A DNA stretch of 20,498 nt from a virus (IMGVR_UViG_3300025163_000090:1-20498), one strand, 5' to 3'. Positions 1 through 8,772 are shown, counted from the first letter of the stretch. Numbers and translations are program-made. Notes: generated from the letters alone by a model not told the origin.

Positions 1-1
1 A

Positions 2-328
2 ATGTGTGTCAGTGCGAGCAGAAGCGATGAAACTGTGATAGACGAGGATGACCTCGTGGTGGCCTTGAGATGCCTTAGCAAGGCTGAGGAGTTTCTGCAG
101 CAGACCACCAGGCTGATACAGATGACAGAGGTAGGAAAAGAGGAACAGAAGGTTTACGGAGTGATAGAGAGGAAAGGGGTAGTTGACTACAGCACTCTAC
201 TGAGAAATGTAAGTTATTGCATAAATGCAAAAAGGCTCCAGGAGATTATAGATACCTTGATTGGAGAGGAGAAGATAGAGGAGTTTATATCAAACGGCAA
301 GAGGCACTACAGATTAAAAGGAGGTTAA
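2..328 (+). CDS. C-terminal part of a probable replication protein (winged-helix end), 5' end outside window
   Basis: The reading frame is open from the window edge, so the ATG at position 2 may be internal and the gene probably extends to the left. About 108 residues are visible. Residues 8-40 are an acidic/helical stretch (DETVIDEDDLVVAL then a long helix). Residues 48-106 look like a winged helix: a helix, the recognition-like segment NAKRLQEIIDTLIGEEKIEEF, and a final beta hairpin GKRHYRL. This arrangement is common at the C-terminus of phage and plasmid primase/helicase ATPases (DUF3987-like and MCM-like proteins), where the wing binds DNA or regulates the motor. No Walker motif is in the window, so the enzymatic identity is inference. 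The gene runs opposite to the late operon, as expected for an early/replication gene, and its stop codon is followed immediately by the next gene's ribosome site. Confidence 0.55.
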   Translation: MCVSASRSDETVIDEDDLVVALRCLSKAEEFLQQTTRLIQMTEVGKEEQKVYGVIERKGVVDYSTLLRNVSYCINAKRLQEIIDTLIGEEKIEEFISNGKRHYRLKGG

Positions 329-329
329 G

Positions 330-533
330 ATGATACCAGTCAAAAGATATGTGGATACTGAGCACCCACAAATGAAAGACAAGAGCGACTATGAGATATG
401 GGAGTTGCTAAACTTTGATGCGAGGTTGATGGTTATGGCGGAATATATTGGAGACAGAGTAGAAGAGGCTATACTCAAACTGGCTGATGTCATAAATACT
501 GCAGTTTCCTCAAAAGAGCAAAATCCTCAGTGA
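330..533 (+). CDS. small hypothetical protein, 67 aa
   Basis: A strong ribosome site (AAAGGAGGT, about 4 nt before the ATG) overlaps the stop codon of the upstream gene, so the two are co-transcribed and probably coupled. The protein is mostly helical and acidic. It opens with a short tyrosine/proline-rich segment (MIPVKRYVDTEHPQM), continues with helices containing YEIWELLNFDARL, and ends in a polar tail. No family was recognised. Its last 44 bp overlap the end of the oppositely oriented ATP-grasp gene, so the early-type and late-type transcription units converge with no intergenic space and no clear terminator. The role could be as an accessory to the replication protein, but this rests on position only. 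Confidence 0.6.
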   Translation: MIPVKRYVDTEHPQMKDKSDYEIWELLNFDARLMVMAEYIGDRVEEAILKLADVINTAVSSKEQNPQ

Positions 534-1773
534 ACCTCGTTCCGATGTCTCTTCTATACTGAACCTGTGGAATGATTAGGTTGCTGACGGTTCTGTATGC
601 CCTCCTTCTACATTCTCTAACATTCTCGCCTCTTGCCGTCACGGAGCATACACAGCCGTCAGCACCTGCACTCACATACTTTCCCTCCCTTTTCATCGCA
701 TCGCCAAACCAGATGTGTTTCTCGTCCTCAACTCCCAAGATAGGAATTCCTTTGACTGCATCGTCTGAGTGAGGATAGGGAGGAATTGACAATCTAACTG
801 CGATTGAACAATCACCAGTCAATTCTTCTTCTGGACTGCTTCCAGTAGCGATTGAGAATAGCAATCTCGTCAGGCTTCCCTTGTAGAGTTCAAGTAGTGC
901 CTGAACTGCGTCGTATCCGAACCTCGCAGTGAACTCAAGACCGAACAGTCCGTCTTCGTTCACTATAGAGTTCAAGTCAAGAGGGCCCCTGTAAGAGGTT
1001 TTCCTCAGTAATCTCTCCATCCTCCCGACGCCTTCACTGACGATACGGTGTTTCTTGCTGACCGCCTTGACTACATTCCCCGCACAACCGATATTTGGGC
1101 CGATGTTTCCTTCCATAAACCTCTTCTCTTCCATCGTGATGTTATGGAGGAAGGAAGAAAAGCCGTTCCACCAGAGCTCACAGGAGACTTCTACTCCATC
1201 TATATATTCTTGAAGCTCAAACTCAGCCTCGCTCTTCCACAGCCTGAGCATCTCAACCATATCGTCTACTCCCCTCGCCACATAGGTGTGTCCAACTGGA
1301 AGGTTTCCAGATGGCTTGTAGACAAACCTCTTTCCTTCCCTCTTCACAAACTCAATCGCTTTCTCATACTCTCCCTTCCCAAAAACATAGGTAGGAGGAG
1401 TTTTTATTCCAGCCGCCTTCATTAGTTTGTAGCCATAGGCTCTGTCCAGTTCTGCGTTGTCTGCCCAGAGACCAGCACCGAAGACTGGATAGCCCATCTC
1501 CCTGATGTGGGAAGCGACCTTGCCGAGACCTACCATATCAAAGACTACCAGTTCGGGAGAGCAGTCTCTCAGCAGGCGAAGTATATTGCGGGGAGAAGGC
1601 TCTCCTCTTTCGTTAGCCACCCTTACTTCTCTACCGACCCTTCTAACGATGCCTTCTCCCACACTGGATGCTTTCTGGTCAAGTATATAGAAGAATTCTC
1701 TGTGTCCCTCGTCTCTAACTCTCTTAGCGAGACTGAGACTGTCTCCGTATCTGCTAATGAAGAGAACATTCAT
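490..1773 (-). CDS. PurD-like ATP-grasp ligase (phosphoribosylamine-glycine ligase family)
   Basis: The protein has 427 residues, close to bacterial PurD (about 420-430). An N-terminal Rossmann-like domain (1-100) is followed by an ATP-grasp core. The nucleotide-binding lysine region is VYKPSGNLPVGHTYVARG (151-168), then LQEYIDGVEVSCEL (187-200), the PurD-like loop GPNIGCAGN (225-233, compare GPNTGGMG), and GLEFTARFG (278-286, compare EFNVRFGDPE). The usual metal-binding Asn is Thr282 here, and the Asp-Pro-Glu after RFG is replaced by Tyr-Asp-Ala. The N-terminal phosphate loop (GGREHA in PurD) is also not conserved. Substrate may therefore differ from phosphoribosylamine plus glycine. Bona fide PurD makes GAR in purine synthesis using ATP. 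The ATG overlaps the stop of the upstream virion gene (ATGA), so it is translated as the last gene of the late operon. Fold assignment is confident; substrate is unknown. Confidence 0.75.
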   Translation of the reverse strand: MNVLFISRYGDSLSLAKRVRDEGHREFFYILDQKASSVGEGIVRRVGREVRVANERGEPSPRNILRLLRDCSPELVVFDMVGLGKVASHIREMGYPVFGAGLWADNAELDRAYGYKLMKAAGIKTPPTYVFGKGEYEKAIEFVKREGKRFVYKPSGNLPVGHTYVARGVDDMVEMLRLWKSEAEFELQEYIDGVEVSCELWWNGFSSFLHNITMEEKRFMEGNIGPNIGCAGNVVKAVSKKHRIVSEGVGRMERLLRKTSYRGPLDLNSIVNEDGLFGLEFTARFGYDAVQALLELYKGSLTRLLFSIATGSSPEEELTGDCSIAVRLSIPPYPHSDDAVKGIPILGVEDEKHIWFGDAMKREGKYVSAGADGCVCSVTARGENVRECRRRAYRTVSNLIIPQVQYRRDIGTRFTEDFALLRKLQYL

Positions 1774-4544
1774 TGCTCAAAGGTGCGGAGAAACAGCGTC
1801 TTCAAATCAGCATCGCCGTCCAGCACCCTCTTCAGTTTCTTCAGAGCAATAATGCTTGGTCTTTCTGCCACTCCACTGATGGGAAGCTTAAACGGAAACT
1901 TGGCAAGCTGGAGAGGAGAAGTGTAGCCAAAGTATTCCCAGCCTTTGGCTCCCATCGCTGTTAGAGCAACAGTGCCCAGCAAGGCTGCAGCAAGGTATTT
2001 AATCAGTTGTGCTCTGTTTTCTGGTTGAGCAGAGCCTATCAGAAACTCTATATAGGCTGATGGCCAGTGAGTAAAGACGGATGCTAACCTGCCGAGAGAT
2101 GAACTGATGCCCCAGAGCCTTGCCAAATCGCTTCTGTTTGACCTGAGGTAGAGGAACTGGGTCTCGTATGCGACCTTGTCCCCGAACCTAACTGCTTGCT
2201 CGTGGCTCATTCCCTTAGCCCTTGCATACTTATAGCCAGCCAGAAATGCGTTCTCTACATTCACTATGTCCGACCACTTGTATAGTTTGAGCGAGCCCCT
2301 GCCCAAGCGGTGGAGGCGTCCACCGAGAGTAGAGATGTCTTCAGCTTCGGGAACAAAGGCTAAAGACCTTGTCTGGACAACTTCGGATTGGTTGAGCAGT
2401 TTCCTCGCTTCAGGTTTTCCTCTCGCTCGGATTGCCCAAATAAGCGGTTTGAAACCTGTCCTTGCTATGATTAGAGACTGTTGACAAAGGTTTCTCAACG
2501 GGAGGTCTACTCTCCATCCCATCGTCCCGTAGTAGATGAGTGATGCGAGGTGGTTAGACATTGTCTCAAGGTCTGCCCATCTCTTCGGGAGAGTTGCTTT
2601 GATGTATTTGTCAAGCCAGCCAGGTCTTCTCTGGAGGCCTTCAACGAACCGCTTGAGGTTGGAGTGAATACCCTCAAGGTCAATCTTGTGAGAGTAGACA
2701 TCGCCAGACTTTATGGCTCTCTCAAGATGCTGCAGTATTCTGTGTCCAGCTCTGATAGGGCTGTCTGATAGACGCTCAGCTGAGGAAAAGGCGTAAGTGT
2801 CCAGAGCTGTCCAGATGTTTTCCTCGTAGCCAGGCACTCCTCTTCTCTCCCTTGCGAAAGGAAAGAACTTTCTCTTTGCAGGGAGGTGTGAAAGTGCGAG
2901 TTGAACCTCCTCTGGAAGTGGCCGCTTCTCCTTGAAGACGTGGGTTGCGTAGTCCTCCAGCCTCCTTATCGGCTCTTCTCCAACTGCTGTGTTGTAGCGG
3001 TTGTGCAGCTCAAGCAAGGTGTCATAGAACTTTCTCATCTGTTTGGCTACTTGAACTGCTGTCTCACCGTGAAGCCTCCTGAGTTTGCTCTCGGGCAACT
3101 TTCCCTCAAGATAGCGGAGTAAGTCTCTTGCTCGTGCCTTCCCCAGTCCTACCGCTCTGAGCCAGTTGTTTCTCAGGAGGAGGTAGTCTCGGAGGAATAG
3201 CAAACGCTCTTTGTCTGCTGTGAAGACTTGTCTGGCATAGCTCCCCTCTTGGAACGGTTCACCAAAGCCCAACTTCTTTAGTTTAGGATATCCGAGGCGG
3301 AGTGAGACATCGCCAAGATGGATTTTCTGTCCCAAACTGCGAGCGTATTCTGGTTTCAGTGGGGGAGGAGAGGAGAATGGATGCTGTTCTGGAGGTCTAT
3401 ACGAAGAGAGAAGAGAGTGAGCGGTTAGCAACTGAGCATCCGTCAGTTCCTTCAGCAACTTTCTCTGACTGCCAATGTCTTTTGCTATGTAGTCGGCTAT
3501 GAACTGGACATCTCCTGTCTCAAGAGGAAAGAACGGGTGAGAGCGTAGCTCCTTGACCCTCTTCATAATCTTTGATGCCACCTCTTTTCTCCAGCCTTCG
3601 TAGAGAGGTGCGTAGTGAGGACGGGCGGAGACAAGGGAGTGGAAGTGCTCTTTCCGTGTTGTAGGTGGTTTGGTGAACCTTTCTGCTCTCGCCTTGAACT
3701 GGTCTATCAACTGCTCGGACTGTCTCAGCAATTCCGCTTTTGGTTCTCCTTGCACGAGACGCTTCATCAAGTGATGCTCACGAAGCCACTGCTTCCCTGG
3801 CTCCAGTTTCTTTCCACCAATCAGCGCTCCAAGACCGTAGCTGAAAACTTGCATCTCTAACGGCTCTGCTCTCAAAGTGGAGGGTAAGCCGAGGTAGACT
3901 GCCGAGGTAATAAGGCGGAGTGGAGTGTTAGGTATGTATCCTATGGAGGAGAGAACAGAGCCGTGAATATTACCTTCTACGAACGAGCGAAACTTGTGCT
4001 CGGGAGAACGAAGGGCTGATGCGGTTCCAAGCGTCAAAGCGGTGCGAGCCACTGGCTTGACCAAAGCTTGTGTTCTGGTAGCGGAAGGAGAGAACACTGC
4101 CTTGCCAAGAACGGGGATGCGTGGTGCGACCTTGCCTGCTATCTTCAACGGGCCAGCGGCGAAGCCAGCCAGTTCTCCCAGCCCCGAGGCAACAGCCTGA
4201 GCAGTTGTCTTCGGTGGAGAGGGTCTCTGCAGAAGTTGGTAGGGAAGACCGAGAGCGGCAGCGTTGATGGCTTCTGCGAGAAATCTTCTCTCTACCTCTC
4301 TTGCTCCCTCCTCTGGTTTGGTCAGCACATCAACGAGGAAGGCTCTTGCAGCACCAATTGGAGGAAGGCTCTCACGAGGGTCAGCCAGTAGCCAATTAAC
4401 GAGAGCAGGTTTTAGCCCTCGTCTCGGCTGTCTTATTTCGCCCCACTTCTCTGCAGCGAGACGCTCAAGCTCAACGAGGCGTTGCATCTGTTCATCGCTC
4501 AGCGTCTCTGGAAACTCTTTAATCAACTCTGTGCCATTTCCCAT
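1770..4544 (-). CDS. large virion protein, probable internal/ejection protein
   Basis: This is the largest gene of the operon (924 aa from the ATG at 4544). An in-frame TTG sits one codon earlier, but the ribosome site GAGAGG is better spaced for the ATG. It overlaps the preceding gene by 26 nt. Visible parts are a charged helical start, a Gly/Ala-rich amphipathic hydrophobic region near residues 115-150 (contains GLGELAGFAAGPLKIAG), a second hydrophobic region near 195-245 (contains SYGLGALIGGKK), a long charged helical middle with many Arg/Lys/Leu, and a C-terminal hydrophobic segment LIKYLAAALLGTVALTAMGA about 60 residues before the end. No protease, lysozyme or transglycosylase motif was found. 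Large helical proteins with hydrophobic patches, placed after the tail genes, are typical of podoviral ejection proteins that form a channel across the envelope (T7 gp15/gp16, P22 gp16/gp20). The role is inferred from length, composition and position. Confidence 0.65.
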   Translation of the reverse strand: MGNGTELIKEFPETLSDEQMQRLVELERLAAEKWGEIRQPRRGLKPALVNWLLADPRESLPPIGAARAFLVDVLTKPEEGAREVERRFLAEAINAAALGLPYQLLQRPSPPKTTAQAVASGLGELAGFAAGPLKIAGKVAPRIPVLGKAVFSPSATRTQALVKPVARTALTLGTASALRSPEHKFRSFVEGNIHGSVLSSIGYIPNTPLRLITSAVYLGLPSTLRAEPLEMQVFSYGLGALIGGKKLEPGKQWLREHHLMKRLVQGEPKAELLRQSEQLIDQFKARAERFTKPPTTRKEHFHSLVSARPHYAPLYEGWRKEVASKIMKRVKELRSHPFFPLETGDVQFIADYIAKDIGSQRKLLKELTDAQLLTAHSLLSSYRPPEQHPFSSPPPLKPEYARSLGQKIHLGDVSLRLGYPKLKKLGFGEPFQEGSYARQVFTADKERLLFLRDYLLLRNNWLRAVGLGKARARDLLRYLEGKLPESKLRRLHGETAVQVAKQMRKFYDTLLELHNRYNTAVGEEPIRRLEDYATHVFKEKRPLPEEVQLALSHLPAKRKFFPFARERRGVPGYEENIWTALDTYAFSSAERLSDSPIRAGHRILQHLERAIKSGDVYSHKIDLEGIHSNLKRFVEGLQRRPGWLDKYIKATLPKRWADLETMSNHLASLIYYGTMGWRVDLPLRNLCQQSLIIARTGFKPLIWAIRARGKPEARKLLNQSEVVQTRSLAFVPEAEDISTLGGRLHRLGRGSLKLYKWSDIVNVENAFLAGYKYARAKGMSHEQAVRFGDKVAYETQFLYLRSNRSDLARLWGISSSLGRLASVFTHWPSAYIEFLIGSAQPENRAQLIKYLAAALLGTVALTAMGAKGWEYFGYTSPLQLAKFPFKLPISGVAERPSIIALKKLKRVLDGDADLKTLFLRTFEQ

Positions 4545-5043
4545 CAATACCTCTCTTGTATCTCGTTCCGAATATCACTTTTTCCTCTGTCTGAGGAGGA
4601 GAGAAAATTCGCTTTCTCAGCTCTCTCAGCTTCTTTGCTTCGGGAGACCAAGTGCCAGGCAGAAGTCTGTCCCAGAGAGGAACCATCTTCTCTAACTTGT
4701 TAATTACATTTATGGTGGTTGTGGTTGGCTCTCCAAACTTCTTCGGAGGAGTTATGCCTACGTCCTCGTAGAGAGCCTGAACTTGCGGGAGAGAAATGTA
4801 TTGCTCTTTGAGGGTGGGGTCTGCTATGGCGGAGAGAAGTTTATTGATAGTGGATACGAGCTTCCACTTCTTCTCGTCTTCAATCCGTTGGAGTTCAAGT
4901 TTGTATCGTTCCTTCAGCAGTTCGTATTCTCTCTCCTCTTCACGGCGTTTAGAATATTCCTCTGCACCAGCACCCAGAGCCCTTGCGATGTAGCTCCAGC
5001 TGTCGTCTCTCGGAACTGCACCTAACCACTGAAGTCTTGGCAT
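4519..5043 (-). CDS. coiled-coil virion-associated protein, probable ejection-module partner
   Basis: The protein has 174 residues and begins at an ATG with an excellent ribosome site (CAGGAGGA, 4 nt upstream). Residues 30-65 form a highly charged predicted coiled coil (contains KRREEEREYELLKER). The C-terminal third is proline-rich, then basic (ELRKRIFSPPQ, GKWHRVD). No family was recognised. It lies between two other proteins of probable ejection type and overlaps the large 924-aa gene by 26 nt, so the group is likely made together. One copy of the 23-bp palindrome lies in the 35-nt gap just upstream, so its translation or message level may be set separately from the gene before it. Confidence 0.6.
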   Translation of the reverse strand: MPRLQWLGAVPRDDSWSYIARALGAGAEEYSKRREEEREYELLKERYKLELQRIEDEKKWKLVSTINKLLSAIADPTLKEQYISLPQVQALYEDVGITPPKKFGEPTTTTINVINKLEKMVPLWDRLLPGTWSPEAKKLRELRKRIFSPPQTEEKVIFGTRYKRGIDGKWHRVD

Positions 5044-5059
5044 TTGTTCCTCCTGTTTC

Positions 5060-5082
5060 GTAATTTCAAAAATTGAAATTAC
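5060..5082. repeat. 23-bp palindrome, copy 1 of 3, overlapping a stop codon
   Basis: On the + strand the arms GTAATTTCAA and TTGAAATTAC flank the centre AAA. The arms are perfect 10-bp inverted copies. The TAA stop of the minus-strand 262-aa gene (5079-5081) lies inside the element, and the ribosome site of the next gene begins 5 nt further on. An identical copy is at 11402-11424 and a near-identical one at 16140-16162. In RNA it would fold into a weak A/U-rich hairpin with a 3-nt loop. As DNA it has the form of a dimeric-repressor operator. Confidence 0.9.
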
Positions 5083-5867
5083 AACCTTGCCGCAATCCTT
5101 GAGAGCGGTTCAAGTATCTCAACGAACGGAGATGGTTTATACGGACGGTAGTAGGCCGCCTTCGTATCGGTCTGCAGAAGTTGAAGAGCCGCATCCAATA
5201 TTGGGCTCAGCTCGGGAGTAGTTCTCTTAAACTCCTCTATTTCACTCTCCAGCTCTCTCTGCCTGAGAAGTCGTGGCAGCGCTCCCAGTCTCATTCCAGC
5301 CTCAGCCACTCTCAGCGGCCTCTCCTCTTCCATCTCTACCATAGCAGGAAGATAGGAAAGTGCTCTCCTTGCACCTTCTCTCTCCGAAGCGATAGCCTCT
5401 GCTATCCGTCCCAGTTGCTTCGCAGCGAAGTCTTCCCAAGCCTTTCCCACAGCTTCAAATCTGGGAGTTCCATAGAAACTGCCAGTCGGTATATACTCCT
5501 CTCTAATCCTGGGAATAATCTCCCTTTTCATATACAGTCGCTCGGAGGGCGCAACATATTTCATATACCAGTCGTGAACCTCCTCAGGAGACATACCACT
5601 CAAAGCCTCTTTATACTTCCCGAGACCAAACTCAGCGATATCTGACCTCTCTCCTTTCAAGTAATCAGCCAGGTGACCGAGAGCAGTCTCCTCATATTCG
5701 CTCAGTGGCGCAACCCACTCTCCAGTCCACTTTGGCAAGCCCTTTCCCAACCGTCCCCGAACCCAAGAAGAGAAAGATTTGAACAGCTCTCGCTGCTCAG
5801 GAGACATCGTTGAGATAGTCTCAAAGCCTCCTTTCTTACCTTTGAAAAGCCTCTTGAGAAAACTCAT
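5079..5867 (-). CDS. virion-associated protein, probable ejection-module component
   Basis: The protein has 262 residues. The ATG overlaps the stop of the fibre gene (4 nt, ATGA) and has a good ribosome site (GAGGAGG, 5 nt upstream). The N-terminus is strongly basic (SFLKRLFKGKKGG). The middle is helical and rich in Glu/Tyr/Trp (WYMKYVAPSERLYMK), residues 140-215 form long helices, and the C-terminus is proline/tyrosine-rich before a leucine helix. No signal peptide, clear membrane segment or enzyme motif was found. It sits first in a three-gene block between the tail fibre and the ATP-grasp gene, where podoviruses often keep ejection proteins. Function is inferred from context only. Its TAA stop is embedded in palindrome copy 1. 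Confidence 0.6.
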   Translation of the reverse strand: MSFLKRLFKGKKGGFETISTMSPEQRELFKSFSSWVRGRLGKGLPKWTGEWVAPLSEYEETALGHLADYLKGERSDIAEFGLGKYKEALSGMSPEEVHDWYMKYVAPSERLYMKREIIPRIREEYIPTGSFYGTPRFEAVGKAWEDFAAKQLGRIAEAIASEREGARRALSYLPAMVEMEEERPLRVAEAGMRLGALPRLLRQRELESEIEEFKRTTPELSPILDAALQLLQTDTKAAYYRPYKPSPFVEILEPLSRIAARL

Positions 5868-6793
5868 CGCAACCTCCTCTCTAAGCGCTCAATTCTTCTC
5901 TCCAAGCGCTCTACCTTCTCAGCCAGCTCTTTAAGTCCCTGCAATGCGACACCTGCAAGGCTCTTTGCTGATATTCCCTTTCCATCTCCCAAACCGAAAA
6001 CTCTATGAAAGTCCTCTGCAACAGGGGAGAAGTGCCACTCGGGAAAAACCTCGCCTCTCCACTCTTTCCTCTCCCCCTTTCTGCGGAACTTCTTGTATTG
6101 ATACTTCCTAACAGCAATTCTTCTTATCTTATCCAGCACCTTCTCTTCTTTGAAGTTTGTCTTCAATTCCCCTTCTGAAGCATCTGTCCAAACCCCTGCT
6201 GCTGTGAGATGCGCTCCGCTGTCGTCCTGTATGCTGTTTCCTGTGCTTGCGTTGTAGATGTAGAATACACTGGCGGTTGATGAAGTATTGTTTTGGTCTA
6301 ACCTCAGACAGGCACCCTTCCCGTCATTGGATATACCTACCAGAACCGCTGTCGCATCAGCGTAGCTTTCAGAAACCGTCAGGAGATTTCTATTCTGGTC
6401 AACGGAAGAGGTGATTACCACTCCGCTGTATCCACTCGCTATTCCCGCACCAAGAACTATCTTCAGAGCCTCTCTTGAGCCGCTGCTATCCAACTCCAGC
6501 AATGGCTCATTCGCTCCATCACCAAACACCGCCGTCTCTGTCCCCGCAACACCCACCCTCACCTTATCCTCATCCGCACTCTTCTCTACCTGCACCTTCG
6601 TGTCTCCATCAGCGTCAGTTATGGTGTGGTCGGTGTTCTGCGTGTGAGCCTTTTCCATCAACTCCGACAAGTCATCGTAATTTTTCAGGAAGTATTCCTC
6701 TAAGCACTGCAGCAGCTCGTTAAATCCCTTCGCACACTCGTCCAAATCGTTCGGAACTTCACGAGGTAAATCAACCTGTTGTGGAACTCTCAT
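5864..6793 (-). CDS. tail fibre/spike with C-terminal intramolecular chaperone (peptidase S74-like)
   Basis: The protein has 309 residues. The N-terminal 50 are helical and probably attach it to the virion. Residues 55-200 are Gly/Ser/Asp/Thr-rich and beta-forming, as in trimeric fibre shafts. Residues 204-309 resemble the S74 endosialidase chaperone domain: SEGELKTN (compare SDxRLKxN) with candidate catalytic Ser206 and Lys211, then RKYQYKK, HFSPVAEDFHRVFGLG, and a closing coiled coil (ELAEKVERLERRIERLERR). In this family the C-terminal domain assembles the trimer and then cuts itself off before the serine. Cleavage here would release about 104 residues. The ATG overlaps the stop of the upstream tail gene (ATGA). 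Probable role: receptor recognition at the tail tip or on side fibres. Confidence 0.85.
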   Translation of the reverse strand: MRVPQQVDLPREVPNDLDECAKGFNELLQCLEEYFLKNYDDLSELMEKAHTQNTDHTITDADGDTKVQVEKSADEDKVRVGVAGTETAVFGDGANEPLLELDSSGSREALKIVLGAGIASGYSGVVITSSVDQNRNLLTVSESYADATAVLVGISNDGKGACLRLDQNNTSSTASVFYIYNASTGNSIQDDSGAHLTAAGVWTDASEGELKTNFKEEKVLDKIRRIAVRKYQYKKFRRKGERKEWRGEVFPEWHFSPVAEDFHRVFGLGDGKGISAKSLAGVALQGLKELAEKVERLERRIERLERRLR

Positions 6794-8772
6794 CTGTCGC
6801 TCAGTGGAATGAAGCCAATCTCAAGCTGTCTGAGCTCAAGATTAGCTCCCTTCTCACCGCTCTCAAACCTAAACCTAATCATAGAACTGTAGACTTCTAT
6901 GTCCCATCTATACTCGTTCCAGTCTCCGTTGAGAGTGAAACTTTTTGCATTAGACCAAGTCTTTCCTCCGTCGCAGCTGTATCTCACAGAGACAGAAGTT
7001 CCTCTCGCCTCAAAGTTCAACTCACACCAGTAGGTTCGTATTCTTCTGTATCCCTCGCTGCTCACAAAGTCCTTAGTCTCAATCCAGCAGGTTATCGCTT
7101 CTCCAGCCAAGTCCATCACCGTCTCGTCATCCTGATAGACCTTTCCGTTGGCATCTCCGTAGAGGTTGATAGGATAGAGAGCGAGGAGGCTCGCATCGTC
7201 AAACCTCAGCCAGGTATAGCTATCAATCGGTTCAGTCATCTCATCAATGGTCAGGTTCTGCTTTCTTGAATAGTATCCACACCCTGTATATGTTCTCTCG
7301 CCGATGCTCCAGCTCCCGTTCTGGATGTTATAGCAATAGTATCTGTTGGGAAGCTCCGATGAGGCTGATGGAATGTAGAACCTGCACTCGCCGTGCTCCT
7401 CAATGAAGATAGCAAAAGACCTGTGGATGTATTCGGGAGTGGCACTGGACACCAAAACCTGTCTAATCTCTTTTCCCACAGGCTCAACCGTCCTTCCACC
7501 TGTGTAGGAGTAAAGACCGTCCCAGCCCAAAAAGATATGCTCATCGCCAAGATTGACCACCGTGCGGGGTGCAGACAATCCCACTCCGTTAACTCTACCA
7601 AAGAACCTGAAGGGAGAGGAGACATTCGCTGTGTATTCCATTAGAGCGATAGTCCTCTCAGCATAGACCACAACGAATGAACCGAGAGCCTCAGCCGATT
7701 GTATCCAGTCAACTCCCAGCACCGTGACCAAGTCAGCATAGCCGCTGCCTTCCCCTGTCCAGTCCTCTGGGTCTCCAGCAACCGACCATCTCACTCGCTG
7801 TGGATACCTTCCGCCAGCCTCAAAGGTATGGAAAAGGCAAAGGCGTTCACCGTGCTTGAGCATCTTCAGGCAAGACCATCCGCTCGTCCCTCCAAGTGAA
7901 GAGCAACAATCGTCAGTCATATTCCACTTATAGATGCCATCTACCCCGTTGCTGAAGATAAACAGGTTGTTCATTATCTCGGATGTGAAGAAGTTGTCCT
8001 CATCGCCAGTGAAGGTGGAGACAGCTCTGATGTCGTCAAGCCAAACATTCTGGTCGCCGAGGTCGGTCGCCACCACCAAAGAGACAGAAACAATAGCATC
8101 TCTCGTGGTTGCCGCTCCAGAAAATGGAATAGTGAGCATAGTCCAGACGCCAGCAGAGAGTGCAGGAATAGAAACATCTTCGTAGTCAGCACCAGTTCCA
8201 CCTCCAGTCTGTTCACTAATCCTCACTTTCAAGTCCCCATCGGAAGTAGCACAAGAGGACTTTATCCAAAGGTAAAGGTCGGTGTATGAAGACAAGTCTT
8301 TGGCTGAGAAGTCAAGATAGGCGGCCACTCCAGTGGTGAAGTCGTCGGAAATGGCTATCTTCACTGATTTGCTTCCTCTTCTCTTGTCATCAGTTGGATT
8401 TGAGACGCCAACATTCGCATTTGCAGTCCAAGCAGTCTCGCAATCGCTAACCACAGTAGAAGGGGTGATGCATTCAAACAACTCGGTTGAGGAGTTATAG
8501 GCGAACACGTGTTTGGTGGTGAAACAGATTAGCTTCTCAGTGCCATCAGTCTTATAGTATTGGTCAAAGCCCATCACAGAGCCTACCAGAGAGGAGTTCT
8601 CAGTGTCAGCAAAAAAGGATGTTCCTCTCGCCTTCATCGCCACTCCGTCCCTGAAAAGGAACTCCCTGCAATCGGGAGTATACTTCTCTGGGATGACAGT
8701 TGGCGAGAGGTCGGTCTTGAGACCACCAGTTAGGTCGTAGATTGAGTGGTATTGTCTCCTTGTTTTCGCCAT
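6790..8772 (-). CDS. large beta-rich tail protein (beta-propeller-like, with a carbohydrate-binding-like insert)
   Basis: The open frame begins at 8829, but the ATG at 8772 (MAKTRRQYHSIYDLTGG) has AGGAG 8 nt upstream, giving 660 aa. The start GGLKTDLSPTVIPEKYTPDCREFLFRDG is typical of long podoviral tail-hub proteins, where the virion contact comes first. Roughly residues 105-250 form a jelly-roll-like block with ADYEDVSIPALSAGVWTML and NVWLDDIRAV, the usual signature of carbohydrate-binding modules. The remainder has repeated blades with GVDGIYKWN, RVRWSVAGDPEDW, GWDGLYSYTGG and YYCYNIQNGSWS, consistent with a beta-propeller as in phage tail stabilisation/nozzle proteins. The C-terminus is another beta domain (WCELNFEARGTSVSVRYS). 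Probable role: tail tube, nozzle or hub with sugar-binding capability. The fold is inferred from sequence pattern only. Confidence 0.7.
   Translation of the reverse strand: MAKTRRQYHSIYDLTGGLKTDLSPTVIPEKYTPDCREFLFRDGVAMKARGTSFFADTENSSLVGSVMGFDQYYKTDGTEKLICFTTKHVFAYNSSTELFECITPSTVVSDCETAWTANANVGVSNPTDDKRRGSKSVKIAISDDFTTGVAAYLDFSAKDLSSYTDLYLWIKSSCATSDGDLKVRISEQTGGGTGADYEDVSIPALSAGVWTMLTIPFSGAATTRDAIVSVSLVVATDLGDQNVWLDDIRAVSTFTGDEDNFFTSEIMNNLFIFSNGVDGIYKWNMTDDCCSSLGGTSGWSCLKMLKHGERLCLFHTFEAGGRYPQRVRWSVAGDPEDWTGEGSGYADLVTVLGVDWIQSAEALGSFVVVYAERTIALMEYTANVSSPFRFFGRVNGVGLSAPRTVVNLGDEHIFLGWDGLYSYTGGRTVEPVGKEIRQVLVSSATPEYIHRSFAIFIEEHGECRFYIPSASSELPNRYYCYNIQNGSWSIGERTYTGCGYYSRKQNLTIDEMTEPIDSYTWLRFDDASLLALYPINLYGDANGKVYQDDETVMDLAGEAITCWIETKDFVSSEGYRRIRTYWCELNFEARGTSVSVRYSCDGGKTWSNAKSFTLNGDWNEYRWDIEVYSSMIRFRFESGEKGANLELRQLEIGFIPLSDR

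Noticed and set aside
1770-4544. Peptidoglycan-cleaving domain in the 924-aa protein
   Set aside because: No Glu-Ser/GLMQ/AYN motif set or protease triad could be found; the transglycosylase is a separate gene.
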